DNA of 11,526 nt, taken from contig CAZILN010000248.1 of NCBI GenBank assembly GCA_964540005.1, forward strand, positions 1 to 11,526, in the 5' to 3' direction. The notes under the pieces are model-generated. The model saw only the letters and a list, made by a program, of their open reading frames with translations, was not told where the DNA came from and did not search any database. The position numbers and the translations under genes are program-made. Source of the DNA: CAZILN01 sp964540005. GTDB lineage: Bacteria; Bacteroidota; Bacteroidia; Bacteroidales; SM23-62. Positions 1 to 7,782 of this stretch are shown here, one piece after another. The first letter of the stretch is position 1. The number at the start of each line of letters is the position of its first letter.

Positions 1-377
1 GAAATTTTAAGGATACTATAACCAAGTTAAGGACACAGGTAAAAACTGGCGGATACATCCTGATTGATGACGGGTACCTACGTGAAAGAAATTCACTAGA
101 CCGTAAAGGTTACGGGCATTACAGGAACCATGAAGATACCATTGAAGAATTAACAGTTAATAATGACCTGTTGATCAGGGAGATAAACACTAATGAATTC
201 AACCTGGAGCTGAATGAGAAGTACCTGGAATGCATCACCAGACGGGGCGGGGAATTAGCCATAGATTATCCTGAACTGGGAAAAGACATCAAAGCATATA
301 TTAATCTGCAGAAGGAAGAATGTGATGTGATCAGTGATCATATTGAAGGAGCCCTCTGGGTATTGCAGAAAAAGTAA
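1..377 (+). CDS. SAM-dependent methyltransferase, C-terminal part (5' end outside window)
   Basis: The open frame enters from the left edge (first complete codon at position 3) and stops at the TAA at 375-377, giving about 124 residues; no start lies in view. The segment VKTGGYILIDDGYL at about residues 13-26 resembles the strand-loop near motifs IV-V of class I (Rossmann-fold) SAM methyltransferases, where a glycine-glycine turn is followed by a hydrophobic strand and acidic residues. The rest is a charged, mostly helical tail ending in WVLQKK. The SAM-binding GxGxG motif would lie upstream and cannot be checked, so the substrate is unknown. An internal ATG at 171 is not a credible start because the coding frame continues well upstream of it. 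The next gene begins 66 bp later on the same strand. Another Rossmann-like enzyme remains possible. Confidence 0.6.
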   Translation, partial: NFKDTITKLRTQVKTGGYILIDDGYLRERNSLDRKGYGHYRNHEDTIEELTVNNDLLIREINTNEFNLELNEKYLECITRRGGELAIDYPELGKDIKAYINLQKEECDVISDHIEGALWVLQKK

Positions 378-381
378 TCTA

Positions 382-402
382 AATCCTGACTGGATTATTT
401 TT
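382..402 (+). terminator. Possible weak intrinsic terminator after the methyltransferase
   Basis: AATCC (382-386) and GGATT (392-396) can form a 5-bp stem with a 5-nt loop, followed at once by ATTTTT. It sits 5 bp after the stop codon, the right place for a terminator. The stem is short and has only two G-C pairs, so termination may be partial and read-through into the permease genes is possible. Confidence 0.35.
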
Positions 403-443
403 CCCATACACCGGGAAATGTATCCTAAGAGTATTGTACTTAG

Positions 444-2816
444 ATGATCAGTAACTATTTTAAAATTGCCATACGCCTTTTCAGGAGGGATCTCCTGTAT
501 TCACTCATCAACATTGCAGGACTGGCAATAGGCATTGCCAGCTGCGTGATTTGTTACCTTCATATAGACTATGAATTAAGTTATGATAAGTTTCACAGCA
601 AAAAGGAAAGGATCTACAGGCTGATCCTGGGAGAAACCGGTTCAGAGGACTACTGGGTAATGATGTCCGCTCCTGTTCCTCCAGCACTGCAGGAGCGTAT
701 CCCTGAAATTGAAGATTTTACCAGGATTGGACGCATAAGCTGGAATCCTAAGGCGCTGGTTACCTATGGGGATAAATCCTTTTTTGAAGACAGGTTCCTG
801 CTGGCAGATCCATCCTTCTTCCGAATTTTTGATTTCAACCTCATTACAGGAAATCATGAAACGGTGCTGACGGATATCAATTCAGCGGTCATTACCCGAT
901 CAAATGCAAAGAAATACTTTGGTGATGCAAATCCGATCGGGAAGACAATTCTCGTTGATGGCAAGTACGAGTTTATGATCTCCGGTATCGTTGAGGATGC
1001 ACCATTTAATTCGCATATGGAATTCGATTTCCTGGTATCATTTGAAAACATATCACGCATATACGGCGAAAATGCCCCTTATTCGTGGGGCTCCTTTAAC
1101 TATTATGCATTTCTACTGTTATCGGAACAGGCAGATTTTTCAGAGGTGTCAGAAAAAATAGCCTCGATTAGCATTGAATTACCGGACAGGACTTTCACCT
1201 TCGATGACATCTTCATTCAGGCTTTAGGCGATATCCATTTCCAGAGTAACAGGGGCAATCAGAAACCTTCATACAATAAAACCTATATCTATATCTTCAT
1301 TGCTATTGCCCTTGCGGTTTTGTTAATAGCCTCCATAAACTTTATCAACCTGACCACTGCCCGTTCTGAAAAAAGGATCAGGGAGGTGGGCATGAGAAAA
1401 ACAAATGGTGCTACCCGTATACAGTTGATTTCCCAGTTTATTACGGAGTCGATTATAACATCCTTGCTCGCTGTGCTGCTCGCAAACCTGATTATAGTTA
1501 TGTTCCTTCCCCGAATAAACTACATCCTTGAAAGCCAGATAGAAGTAGATTACTCAAATCCTGTATTCCTTCTGGTTCTGTTCAGTATTGCAGTTATAAC
1601 AGGTATGCTCTCGGGGAGTTATATCGCCTTCTATGTTACCGGGTTTCGTCCCTATAATGTATTGAAGGGAAGTATCAGGGTCAACAAACGGGATATAAAC
1701 CTCAGAAAAGCACTTCTTGTTTTCCAGTTTACGGTGTCTACACTTTTAATTATTTGCAGTCTTATTATTTTAAGGCAGCTGAGATATGTCCATGAAATGG
1801 ATATTGGCCTGGACAAGGAGCATGTTATAAATGTCTCTGTTTTCGGGAAGGAGGCGCAGGAGAAAATTGGTTTGTTCAAAGATGAAATCACGGAATCCCC
1901 TCTTATCATCAGCGCAGCCGCATCATCATTTATCCCTGGCAGGCCGAACTTCCATCAGACAGTATGGTGGGAGGGACAATCAAATTCAACCAGCATGTTC
2001 CTTATACCGGTTGATAAGGATTTTGTAGCGACAATGAAGATTGAACTGTCAGAAGGCAACATGGAACGCTTGAAGGTGCTCCCTGACAGCACCTTGGAAT
2101 ACATTCTTAATGAATCAGCCAGGGAATTAATGGGAGTTAAGACCGCAACAGGAATCATGTTCTCTCCCTATGGTGGGAGTCGTAAAAAACCGGTCTTTGC
2201 CGTGGTAAGGGATTTTAATTACAGGTCACTTCATCATAATATCGACCCACTGGTACTGGTAGTAAAGAATCGTTCCGGTCATGACCAGGTATCAGTAAGG
2301 ATAGCACCTGGACAGATCAGGGAAGCCCTGTCATTTCTTGAAGAAAAATTCAGGGAGGTAATGCCTTCCATCCCCTTTGAATTTAATTTCATGGATGAGC
2401 GCTTTGACCAGCTATATGCTGCAGAGAACAAAGCAGGGAAGATTATAGGTTTCCTGACAATATTGTCTGTAGCCATTGCCCTGTTTGGTATTTATGCATT
2501 GGGTGCATTTGCCATTCAGGAAAGAACCAGGGAGATAGCCATCAGGAAGGTTAATGGAATATCCGGCTGGAAACTGTTTGCTATCCTGACCAGGCAATTC
2601 CTGTTTCTGATGCTCACAGGTAACATTATTGCATGGCCCTTTGTATGGAAACTGATGAAGGACTGGCTCCGGAATTTTTCCTACAGGGTCTCACTCGGGG
2701 CAGATATCTTTATTCTGGCGACTTTTCTGACCCTGCTGACGGTGTTCCTGATTGTAAGTATCAAAGCCATACAGGCAACCAGGCTTAATCCGGCCGAATC
2801 ACTGAGGTATGAATAA
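444..2816 (+). CDS. MacB/FtsX-type ABC transporter permease (first of tandem pair)
   Basis: This 790-residue inner-membrane protein has the architecture of Bacteroidota MacB-like permeases. TM1 lies at about residues 20-42, followed by a periplasmic MacB_PCD-like domain (about 45-280). TM2-TM4 lie near 281-303, 334-356 and 373-397, and TM5 at about 422-443. A second periplasmic domain spans about 450-660, and TM6-TM8 lie near 666-690, 715-737 and 752-775. It is thus two FtsX units fused in one chain. Both cytoplasmic coupling motifs are present: REVGMRKTNGA (about 313-323) and REIAIRKVNG (about 696-705). The C-terminus ARLNPAESLRYE-like tail (RLNPAESLRYE) is characteristic of the group. Relatives work with a separate MacB-like ATPase as mechanotransmission pumps or lipoprotein or peptide exporters; none is encoded here, and the substrate is unknown. 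The ATG at 444 is favoured because MISNYFKIAIR followed by TM1 matches the usual start of this family. A second permease follows 29 bp downstream. Confidence 0.93.
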   Translation: MISNYFKIAIRLFRRDLLYSLINIAGLAIGIASCVICYLHIDYELSYDKFHSKKERIYRLILGETGSEDYWVMMSAPVPPALQERIPEIEDFTRIGRISWNPKALVTYGDKSFFEDRFLLADPSFFRIFDFNLITGNHETVLTDINSAVITRSNAKKYFGDANPIGKTILVDGKYEFMISGIVEDAPFNSHMEFDFLVSFENISRIYGENAPYSWGSFNYYAFLLLSEQADFSEVSEKIASISIELPDRTFTFDDIFIQALGDIHFQSNRGNQKPSYNKTYIYIFIAIALAVLLIASINFINLTTARSEKRIREVGMRKTNGATRIQLISQFITESIITSLLAVLLANLIIVMFLPRINYILESQIEVDYSNPVFLLVLFSIAVITGMLSGSYIAFYVTGFRPYNVLKGSIRVNKRDINLRKALLVFQFTVSTLLIICSLIILRQLRYVHEMDIGLDKEHVINVSVFGKEAQEKIGLFKDEITESPLIISAAASSFIPGRPNFHQTVWWEGQSNSTSMFLIPVDKDFVATMKIELSEGNMERLKVLPDSTLEYILNESARELMGVKTATGIMFSPYGGSRKKPVFAVVRDFNYRSLHHNIDPLVLVVKNRSGHDQVSVRIAPGQIREALSFLEEKFREVMPSIPFEFNFMDERFDQLYAAENKAGKIIGFLTILSVAIALFGIYALGAFAIQERTREIAIRKVNGISGWKLFAILTRQFLFLMLTGNIIAWPFVWKLMKDWLRNFSYRVSLGADIFILATFLTLLTVFLIVSIKAIQATRLNPAESLRYE

Positions 2817-2845
2817 TAATATTCCAAATCATAATATAATGTAGA

Positions 2846-5227
2846 ATGTTTCGGTTCCATTTCAAAGTATTCATAAAAACCCTGCTTAAAAGTAAGCTGT
2901 TAACCATTATCAATGTTTCCGGACTGGTTATCGGTTTTGCCGTCTCCATATTGGTATGGGCTTTCGTCAACCATGAACTCTCCTATGATAATTCATTCAA
3001 TGAGGCTGACAGGATCTGCCGCGTAATCAGGAACTGGCAGGGAAGTGAAAAGTACGAGACATCTGTATCGGCACCACTGGCACAGGCCCTGGTGTCGGGA
3101 TTCCCTGAAATCATTGCTACTACAAGGCTATACAGCAGTACTAGTAATATTGTCGTTAAAGGTCAGGATGTATTCCGGGAAGACCTGGTCTTTGCAGTTG
3201 ATTCCTCATTTTTTGCAGTTTTCGGAATTGATTTAATAAAAGGTAATCCTGAGATTTGCCTGAAAGCTCCGGGTTCAGCAGTACTGAGCCGTTCGGCTGC
3301 CCTCAGGCTGTTCGGCAGCTCTGAACCTCTTGGCCGGAACCTTTTATTTGAATGCAGCGGGCTGGGCCTCAATAATGAAAACTTTACCGTTACAGGTGTT
3401 TACGACAACTTCCCGGTTTGCAGCCATATGAGGCCTGATTTTCTATTATCCTCCTCATCGTTCGGATTTATAGACAATCCCAGTCCTTTAAATCACTTTC
3501 TTCAGGTGTATGTATTGCTGGAATTAGCTGGTCAGAAAGGAGCAGTAGAAAATAAGCTGCCTGATTTCATGAAGGATTATTACGGTACCGAATACTATGA
3601 GTACAGCGGAAGCACCTATCTGCTGCAGGGAATTAAAGACATTCATTTAAATACCGGTGTATATCATTCAGGGTATGAAACCCCTAAAGGAAGTTATATG
3701 GCGATTTATATTTTCCCTGCCCTGGCCCTGTTCATCATATTGATTTCCATGATCAACTTCGTAAACCTTCACACATCCCAGTCACTTAGCAGGAGAAAAG
3801 AAATATGGATGAAAAAGGTCAGCGGGGCGTCCTCTTCCAGGGAAATGGCCCTGCTTGTAATGGATTCGGTGGTTCTCTTCCTTGTCGCACTGATTATAGC
3901 AGTTTGTGTGATCGAGATCTTTTTCCCGTCGTTTGAAATGCTGGTCGAAAGACAACTCGACCATGCCCGCATTTTTTCACCGGTTCATATCATTCTGGGC
4001 GTTTCAGTCGCAATCATATTGGGTATCCTTTCAGGGCTTTATCCCGCAATGGTACTTATTTCCGCACACACCCTGAAGGATCAGAATAATTGGAGGGAAT
4101 TCAAAACAATCGGCGTATTTTTTAATTCAAAGCTTATCATCCTGCAATTCGCACTGTGTATATTTTTCCTTTGCAGTTCCATATTCATATACAAACAATT
4201 CAAGTATATGAATATGGAAACAAACCGCGGTTTTAATAAGGAAAACATACTACTGATCAAGAATCCCTGGTATCTGGGCAATTCCCATGCGGCATTCAAA
4301 GAAGCACTGCTCGTTCATAGCGGGATTTCAGAAGTGACGAGTTCTGAAAGTGTCCCGGGAATTGACCAGTTCAGTGTTTGGGGACATCCGGTTGATTCAG
4401 CTGCCGATGACGCCCATATTACTGTCATCTATTGCGACTACGATTATGCAAGTACCCTGAATTTGAAATTGATAGCGGGACGTTTCTTTTCACGTGACTA
4501 TTCAACAGATAACCTGGCTATGGTCCTGAATAAGGCTGCGGCTGACAGGCTTGGCTGGGACGAACCCATTGGGAAACGGTACAGGCTTGATACGGTCTAT
4601 CATGTTATCGGTGTCATCCAGGATATACACTATGTATCCCTGCACAGCAAAATAGAACCCATGGGAATGGTCCTCATCGAACCGGGTTCTGAAAGCTTTA
4701 TCAGTATGAGGATACGCACAGCTGATGCCGAAGAGGTTTTATCCTATGTTAACGATACCTGGAATGAATTTGTACCGGACAGGCCGGTAGAACTATCCTT
4801 TATGAACAGGGAATTCGATTTCTGGTACAGGACGGACCGCAAAATAGGGATTGTAACCGCCCTGTTATCCATACTTGCCGTTGCAATATCCTGTCTCGGA
4901 CTCCTGGGACTTATGGTCTATACCACCATCCGCCGGACCAGGGAGATCGGTATCAGGAAAGTAACCGGAGCCTCAACAAGAAACATACTCTATCTTTTTC
5001 TGCAGGATACAAGCAAATGGTTGCTGGCTGCATTTGTCATTGCCATACCGCTGTCCTGGCTCGCTATGAATAAATGGCTACAGGGATTTGCCTACCGGAC
5101 AGAAATAAGCTGGTGGATCTTTCTCCTGGCAGGAATAACAGTATACACCATTGCCATCGGCACAATCATCTGGCAGAGCATAAAAGTTGCCCGCCATAAT
5201 CCCGCTGAATCCTTGCGATACGAGTGA
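2846..5227 (+). CDS. MacB/FtsX-type ABC transporter permease (second of tandem pair)
   Basis: This 793-residue paralog of the preceding gene has the same eight-TM, two-periplasmic-domain layout. TM1 is at about residues 17-42, the first periplasmic domain about 45-285, TM2-TM5 near 286-308, 338-360, 379-403 and 427-449, the second periplasmic domain about 455-660, and TM6-TM8 near 667-691, 722-742 and 755-777. The first coupling motif is altered (KEIWMKKVSGAS, about 318-329), while the second is canonical (REIGIRKVTGAS, about 699-710). It also ends in NPAESLRYE. The 29-bp gap to the upstream gene contains no obvious terminator, so the two are probably co-transcribed and may form a heterodimer or two alternative permeases for one ATPase encoded elsewhere; that pairing is inference. 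The ATG at 2846 leads straight into the expected MFRFHFKVFIKTL-type amphipathic start, which supports it. The substrate cannot be told from the sequence. Confidence 0.92.
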   Translation: MFRFHFKVFIKTLLKSKLLTIINVSGLVIGFAVSILVWAFVNHELSYDNSFNEADRICRVIRNWQGSEKYETSVSAPLAQALVSGFPEIIATTRLYSSTSNIVVKGQDVFREDLVFAVDSSFFAVFGIDLIKGNPEICLKAPGSAVLSRSAALRLFGSSEPLGRNLLFECSGLGLNNENFTVTGVYDNFPVCSHMRPDFLLSSSSFGFIDNPSPLNHFLQVYVLLELAGQKGAVENKLPDFMKDYYGTEYYEYSGSTYLLQGIKDIHLNTGVYHSGYETPKGSYMAIYIFPALALFIILISMINFVNLHTSQSLSRRKEIWMKKVSGASSSREMALLVMDSVVLFLVALIIAVCVIEIFFPSFEMLVERQLDHARIFSPVHIILGVSVAIILGILSGLYPAMVLISAHTLKDQNNWREFKTIGVFFNSKLIILQFALCIFFLCSSIFIYKQFKYMNMETNRGFNKENILLIKNPWYLGNSHAAFKEALLVHSGISEVTSSESVPGIDQFSVWGHPVDSAADDAHITVIYCDYDYASTLNLKLIAGRFFSRDYSTDNLAMVLNKAAADRLGWDEPIGKRYRLDTVYHVIGVIQDIHYVSLHSKIEPMGMVLIEPGSESFISMRIRTADAEEVLSYVNDTWNEFVPDRPVELSFMNREFDFWYRTDRKIGIVTALLSILAVAISCLGLLGLMVYTTIRRTREIGIRKVTGASTRNILYLFLQDTSKWLLAAFVIAIPLSWLAMNKWLQGFAYRTEISWWIFLLAGITVYTIAIGTIIWQSIKVARHNPAESLRYE

Positions 5228-5316
5228 CAGGCAAAAGCAATATCCCGTATGATTATAGAATTAAAACCTGTTAAAAACCTCTTCGTTCGGGATTCAATTC
5301 AACTACATTTTTTCGA

Positions 5317-5324
5317 TAAATTTG
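5317..5324 (+). promoter_or_regulatory. Candidate Bacteroidota -7 promoter box for the queuosine-precursor transporter
   Basis: TAAATTTG matches the Bacteroidota -7 consensus TAnnTTTG exactly. It lies 24 bp before the ATG at 5349, which would leave a very short leader containing ACAGG at 5336-5340 as a weak ribosome-binding site. A good -33 TTTG element at the usual 19-21 bp distance is not evident, so this is a partial match only. Confidence 0.4.
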
Positions 5325-5348
5325 TTAATCCTATTACAGGTTGATTTT

Positions 5349-6134
5349 ATGGATACAACCACAACTGATTCATCCAGGAAGATCTATCTTTTCGTATTTC
5401 TAGCGTCCCTCTTCATAGCAAATGCACTGATAGCCGAGGTTATAGGAGTTAAACTCATCTCGGTTGAGAAAGTATTTCACCTCCGGCCTCTTCACCTGCC
5501 TTTTATCGGAGGATCTAAGCTGGATCTTAATTTGAGCGTTGGAGTATTGATATGGCCGGTTGTTTTTATCCTTTCAGACGTAATCAATGAATATTATGGC
5601 AAGCAGGGAGTAAAAAGGATCAGTTTTATCGGGACCGGAATAATCGCTTATGCTTTTATTATTATTTATACTGCGACGGAGGCTCCGCCGGCCGATCTCT
5701 GGCTGAATAATAATGCCCTTGATGCAGCCGGGAATCCCTTTGATATGAATTTCGCTTATGCAAAACTCTTCAGGCAGGGACTGAACATCATCATCGGGTC
5801 ACTGACAGCCTTTCTTGTAGGGCAGCTGGTTGACGCCTATATTTTCTATTACCTTAGGAAACTGACCCATCACCGTTTACTCTGGCTCAGGGCAACGGGA
5901 TCCACCATTGTATCCCAATTATTCGACAGTTTCCTGATCCTCTTCATAGCATTTTACCTGCTGGGAAACTGGAGCATGATAGATGTCCTGGCAGTATTCG
6001 TGGTCCAATATGTTTACAAGATTATACTGGCTATTGCTCTTACACCTGCCGTCTACTGGGCACATAATATAATAGACCGCTATCTCGGCAAGGACAAAGC
6101 CATTCAAATGATCGATCAGGCAGAGGATCTTTAA
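5349..6134 (+). CDS. Queuosine precursor transporter (YhhQ / DUF165 / VUT family)
   Basis: This 261-residue polytopic membrane protein has about six TM segments (near residues 11-35, 58-77, 90-108, 144-162, 186-205 and 212-236). Family hallmarks are LSDVINEYYGK (about 75-85), the counterpart of the conserved D-x-x-x-E-x-Y-G-K signature, and RATGSTIVSQLFDSFL (about 181-196), the conserved Arg/Ser-Gln-Asp stretch. E. coli YhhQ imports 7-cyano-7-deazaguanine (preQ0) or preQ1 for salvage into queuosine, the tRNA wobble modification; that role is inferred here by family. An in-frame TTG at 5322 would add nine residues, but it overlaps a -7-like box and lacks a ribosome-binding site, whereas ATG 5349 has ACAGG 8 nt upstream, so I chose 5349. 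No queuosine biosynthesis gene is adjacent. It lies 121 bp after the permeases, so it is probably a separate unit, and it converges on the beta-helix gene. Confidence 0.92.
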   Translation: MDTTTTDSSRKIYLFVFLASLFIANALIAEVIGVKLISVEKVFHLRPLHLPFIGGSKLDLNLSVGVLIWPVVFILSDVINEYYGKQGVKRISFIGTGIIAYAFIIIYTATEAPPADLWLNNNALDAAGNPFDMNFAYAKLFRQGLNIIIGSLTAFLVGQLVDAYIFYYLRKLTHHRLLWLRATGSTIVSQLFDSFLILFIAFYLLGNWSMIDVLAVFVVQYVYKIILAIALTPAVYWAHNIIDRYLGKDKAIQMIDQAEDL

Positions 6135-6202
6135 AGGATTTGCTCCTAAATGATATTATTACCTTTCTATTAATCAGGAATATTCAAAAATTAATTTCTG
6201 TC

Positions 6203-7759
6203 TCATTTTATATTTTCAAACCTGACCTGGGCAGGCAATTTGTTCCTTCCCTGGATATCCGGACCGAAGGATGGCCAGCTGGCATTCTGGAAAAAGGATG
6301 GGACCGAATCAAGGTAATAGGAATCCGGGAGGTAATGATTACTGATATCCGGATCCCATAAGGTCTTATTATTAACTACATTCCCATGCTCCAGTTTATA
6401 TTTACTCCTGTTCTCTTCATCCCGTATAGAAGTAGTGATGTTGCCTATCACATTCTGGTAATGTGACTCGTCGTAATAAAAGATACCCTCTCCGTTCACC
6501 TTATTCCTGAAAAAAGTGTTACCAGGTCCTGCCGGTCCCCACCAGTCGGCTATCCCGATTTCTTCCACCTCGTTGCCTTCGAAAAGGTTCATAAAGGTGT
6601 AATGGCCATGAATTGAAATATCGGGAGGCATCCACCCGATATTAAGGTTCGTTTCACCATCACCCTGGACCGTGTTGATTGAATAATTATACCCAAAGAC
6701 ATTCCCATTGGATCCGACCTGGACGAGCATCGCATGCCGGAGTGAATCAAAAATATTATTCTCAATAAGATTATTTGTTGCATGGTTGTTGCATTCAACA
6801 CCATAACCACTGCCTCCTCCGCCATAAGAGAAAGAACTGTGAAAGTAACTTTCCCGTATTTCGTGTCCGAGGCTCGAAGTTATATTTACATGCGACCTTC
6901 TTGTATGATTGCTTTCTATACCCCTGATCCAGCAATAAGCAGTATTTCTGTAAGCAATCGTATGTCCCCTGGCTACTGTTTTTTCAATGTACAGATCTTC
7001 GAGGCCAATATTTCGTAACAGTTCCATAGGCCTGATCCTTGAGTTCAGATCAGCTGAAAAAGTATAATTGGCAGGTGCTTTAAATCTTATCTCATTTCCC
7101 TGGACACTGACCACTTCGAAAAACTGTCCGACAGAATTCTGAGCCCATCTTTGATTCCATTCCGGGTCTGTATACATGAGGACCGAATCGTTGTCCTGCT
7201 CAATCTCGGCAAACTGTCCCGGAGCAAAGACTGAACCATCTTTAACTGTAATGCTTATTGATCCTTTAACCACAGCTTCAGGTAAACGTTGCCATGTCTC
7301 TCTGCTATTGCTGCCTATTTCAATGCAATTCCCATTGGATCCGATCAGGAGCTTTGAAATGGGGCCGTCACCGCGCAGAACAATATTATCCCTTTCAATA
7401 GAAATTCTTGAACCGAAACGATAGGTCCCTTCCGGTATATATACAACACCACCGGATGTAGGCAAGGTATTAATAGCATTCAAAATTGCTGTACTGTTGT
7501 CAATGGTACCAGTGGGATCTGCTCCATGATCCAGGATATTTTCAGTTGGACCGGTTATTTCAGGTATACCACCCGGGATTCCCGGGGTCCAGTCAATTCG
7601 TCTGTCCTCAGGAATTATCCATGCCGATGTCATGTCGGCGGATATATTGTAACTATTGCCCTGGGACTGACTCATCAGATCACTTGGTTCTGTATATTGA
7701 CTATACATAAAACCGGAGAATGTTCCTAAAAGAAGAACTAAAGCAGTCCTTTTAATCAT
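6203..7759 (-). CDS. Secreted right-handed beta-helix protein, pectate-lyase-superfamily-like
   Basis: The 518-residue product begins with a signal peptide (about residues 1-20: KR, a hydrophobic stretch ALVLLLGTFSGFMYS, then Q), so it is exported. From about residue 74, ILDHGADPTGTIDNSTAI and GGVVYIPEGTYRF match the opening of Pectate_lyase_3-type proteins, in which this segment caps a parallel beta-helix. Short repeats with Asn/Gly turns (LIENNIFDSL, NVFGYNYSI, NLFEGNEVEEI, NTFFRNKVNG, about 330-422) look like successive coils. A glycine-rich SYGGGGSGYG lies at about 311-320. Members are polysaccharide lyases, glycosidases or epimerases acting on pectin, alginate or similar polymers; I cannot identify catalytic residues, so substrate and reaction are open. 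No lipobox and no T9SS-type C-terminal domain are visible, so a periplasmic location is likely. It is the last gene of the lipoprotein operon, 23 bp after the neighbour. No clear ribosome-binding site precedes the start. Confidence 0.8.
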   Translation of the reverse strand: MIKRTALVLLLGTFSGFMYSQYTEPSDLMSQSQGNSYNISADMTSAWIIPEDRRIDWTPGIPGGIPEITGPTENILDHGADPTGTIDNSTAILNAINTLPTSGGVVYIPEGTYRFGSRISIERDNIVLRGDGPISKLLIGSNGNCIEIGSNSRETWQRLPEAVVKGSISITVKDGSVFAPGQFAEIEQDNDSVLMYTDPEWNQRWAQNSVGQFFEVVSVQGNEIRFKAPANYTFSADLNSRIRPMELLRNIGLEDLYIEKTVARGHTIAYRNTAYCWIRGIESNHTRRSHVNITSSLGHEIRESYFHSSFSYGGGGSGYGVECNNHATNNLIENNIFDSLRHAMLVQVGSNGNVFGYNYSINTVQGDGETNLNIGWMPPDISIHGHYTFMNLFEGNEVEEIGIADWWGPAGPGNTFFRNKVNGEGIFYYDESHYQNVIGNITTSIRDEENRSKYKLEHGNVVNNKTLWDPDISNHYLPDSYYLDSVPSFFQNASWPSFGPDIQGRNKLPAQVRFENIK

Positions 7760-7782
7760 TATTGAGAGTATTCATTGGGTTA

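Noticed and set aside
406..423. ATACA/TGTAT hairpin before the first permease
   Set aside because: Only five weak pairs around an 8-nt loop; no further support for an operator or attenuator.
5242..5293. Possible terminator after the second permease (ATCCCG/CGGGAT)
   Set aside because: The 6-bp stem encloses a 40-nt loop and no T-run follows directly, so it is not a credible intrinsic terminator.
5322..5348. TTG start giving a nine-residue extension of the queuosine-precursor transporter
   Set aside because: No ribosome-binding site, and it overlaps a -7-like promoter box; ATG 5349 has ACAGG at good spacing and begins a typical N-terminus.
6135..6202. Bidirectional terminator between the convergent transporter and beta-helix genes
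   Set aside because: Only short AT palindromes (GAATATTC, AAATTAATTT) and a 4-bp AGGA/TCCT pair are present; none makes a stable hairpin with a T-run.
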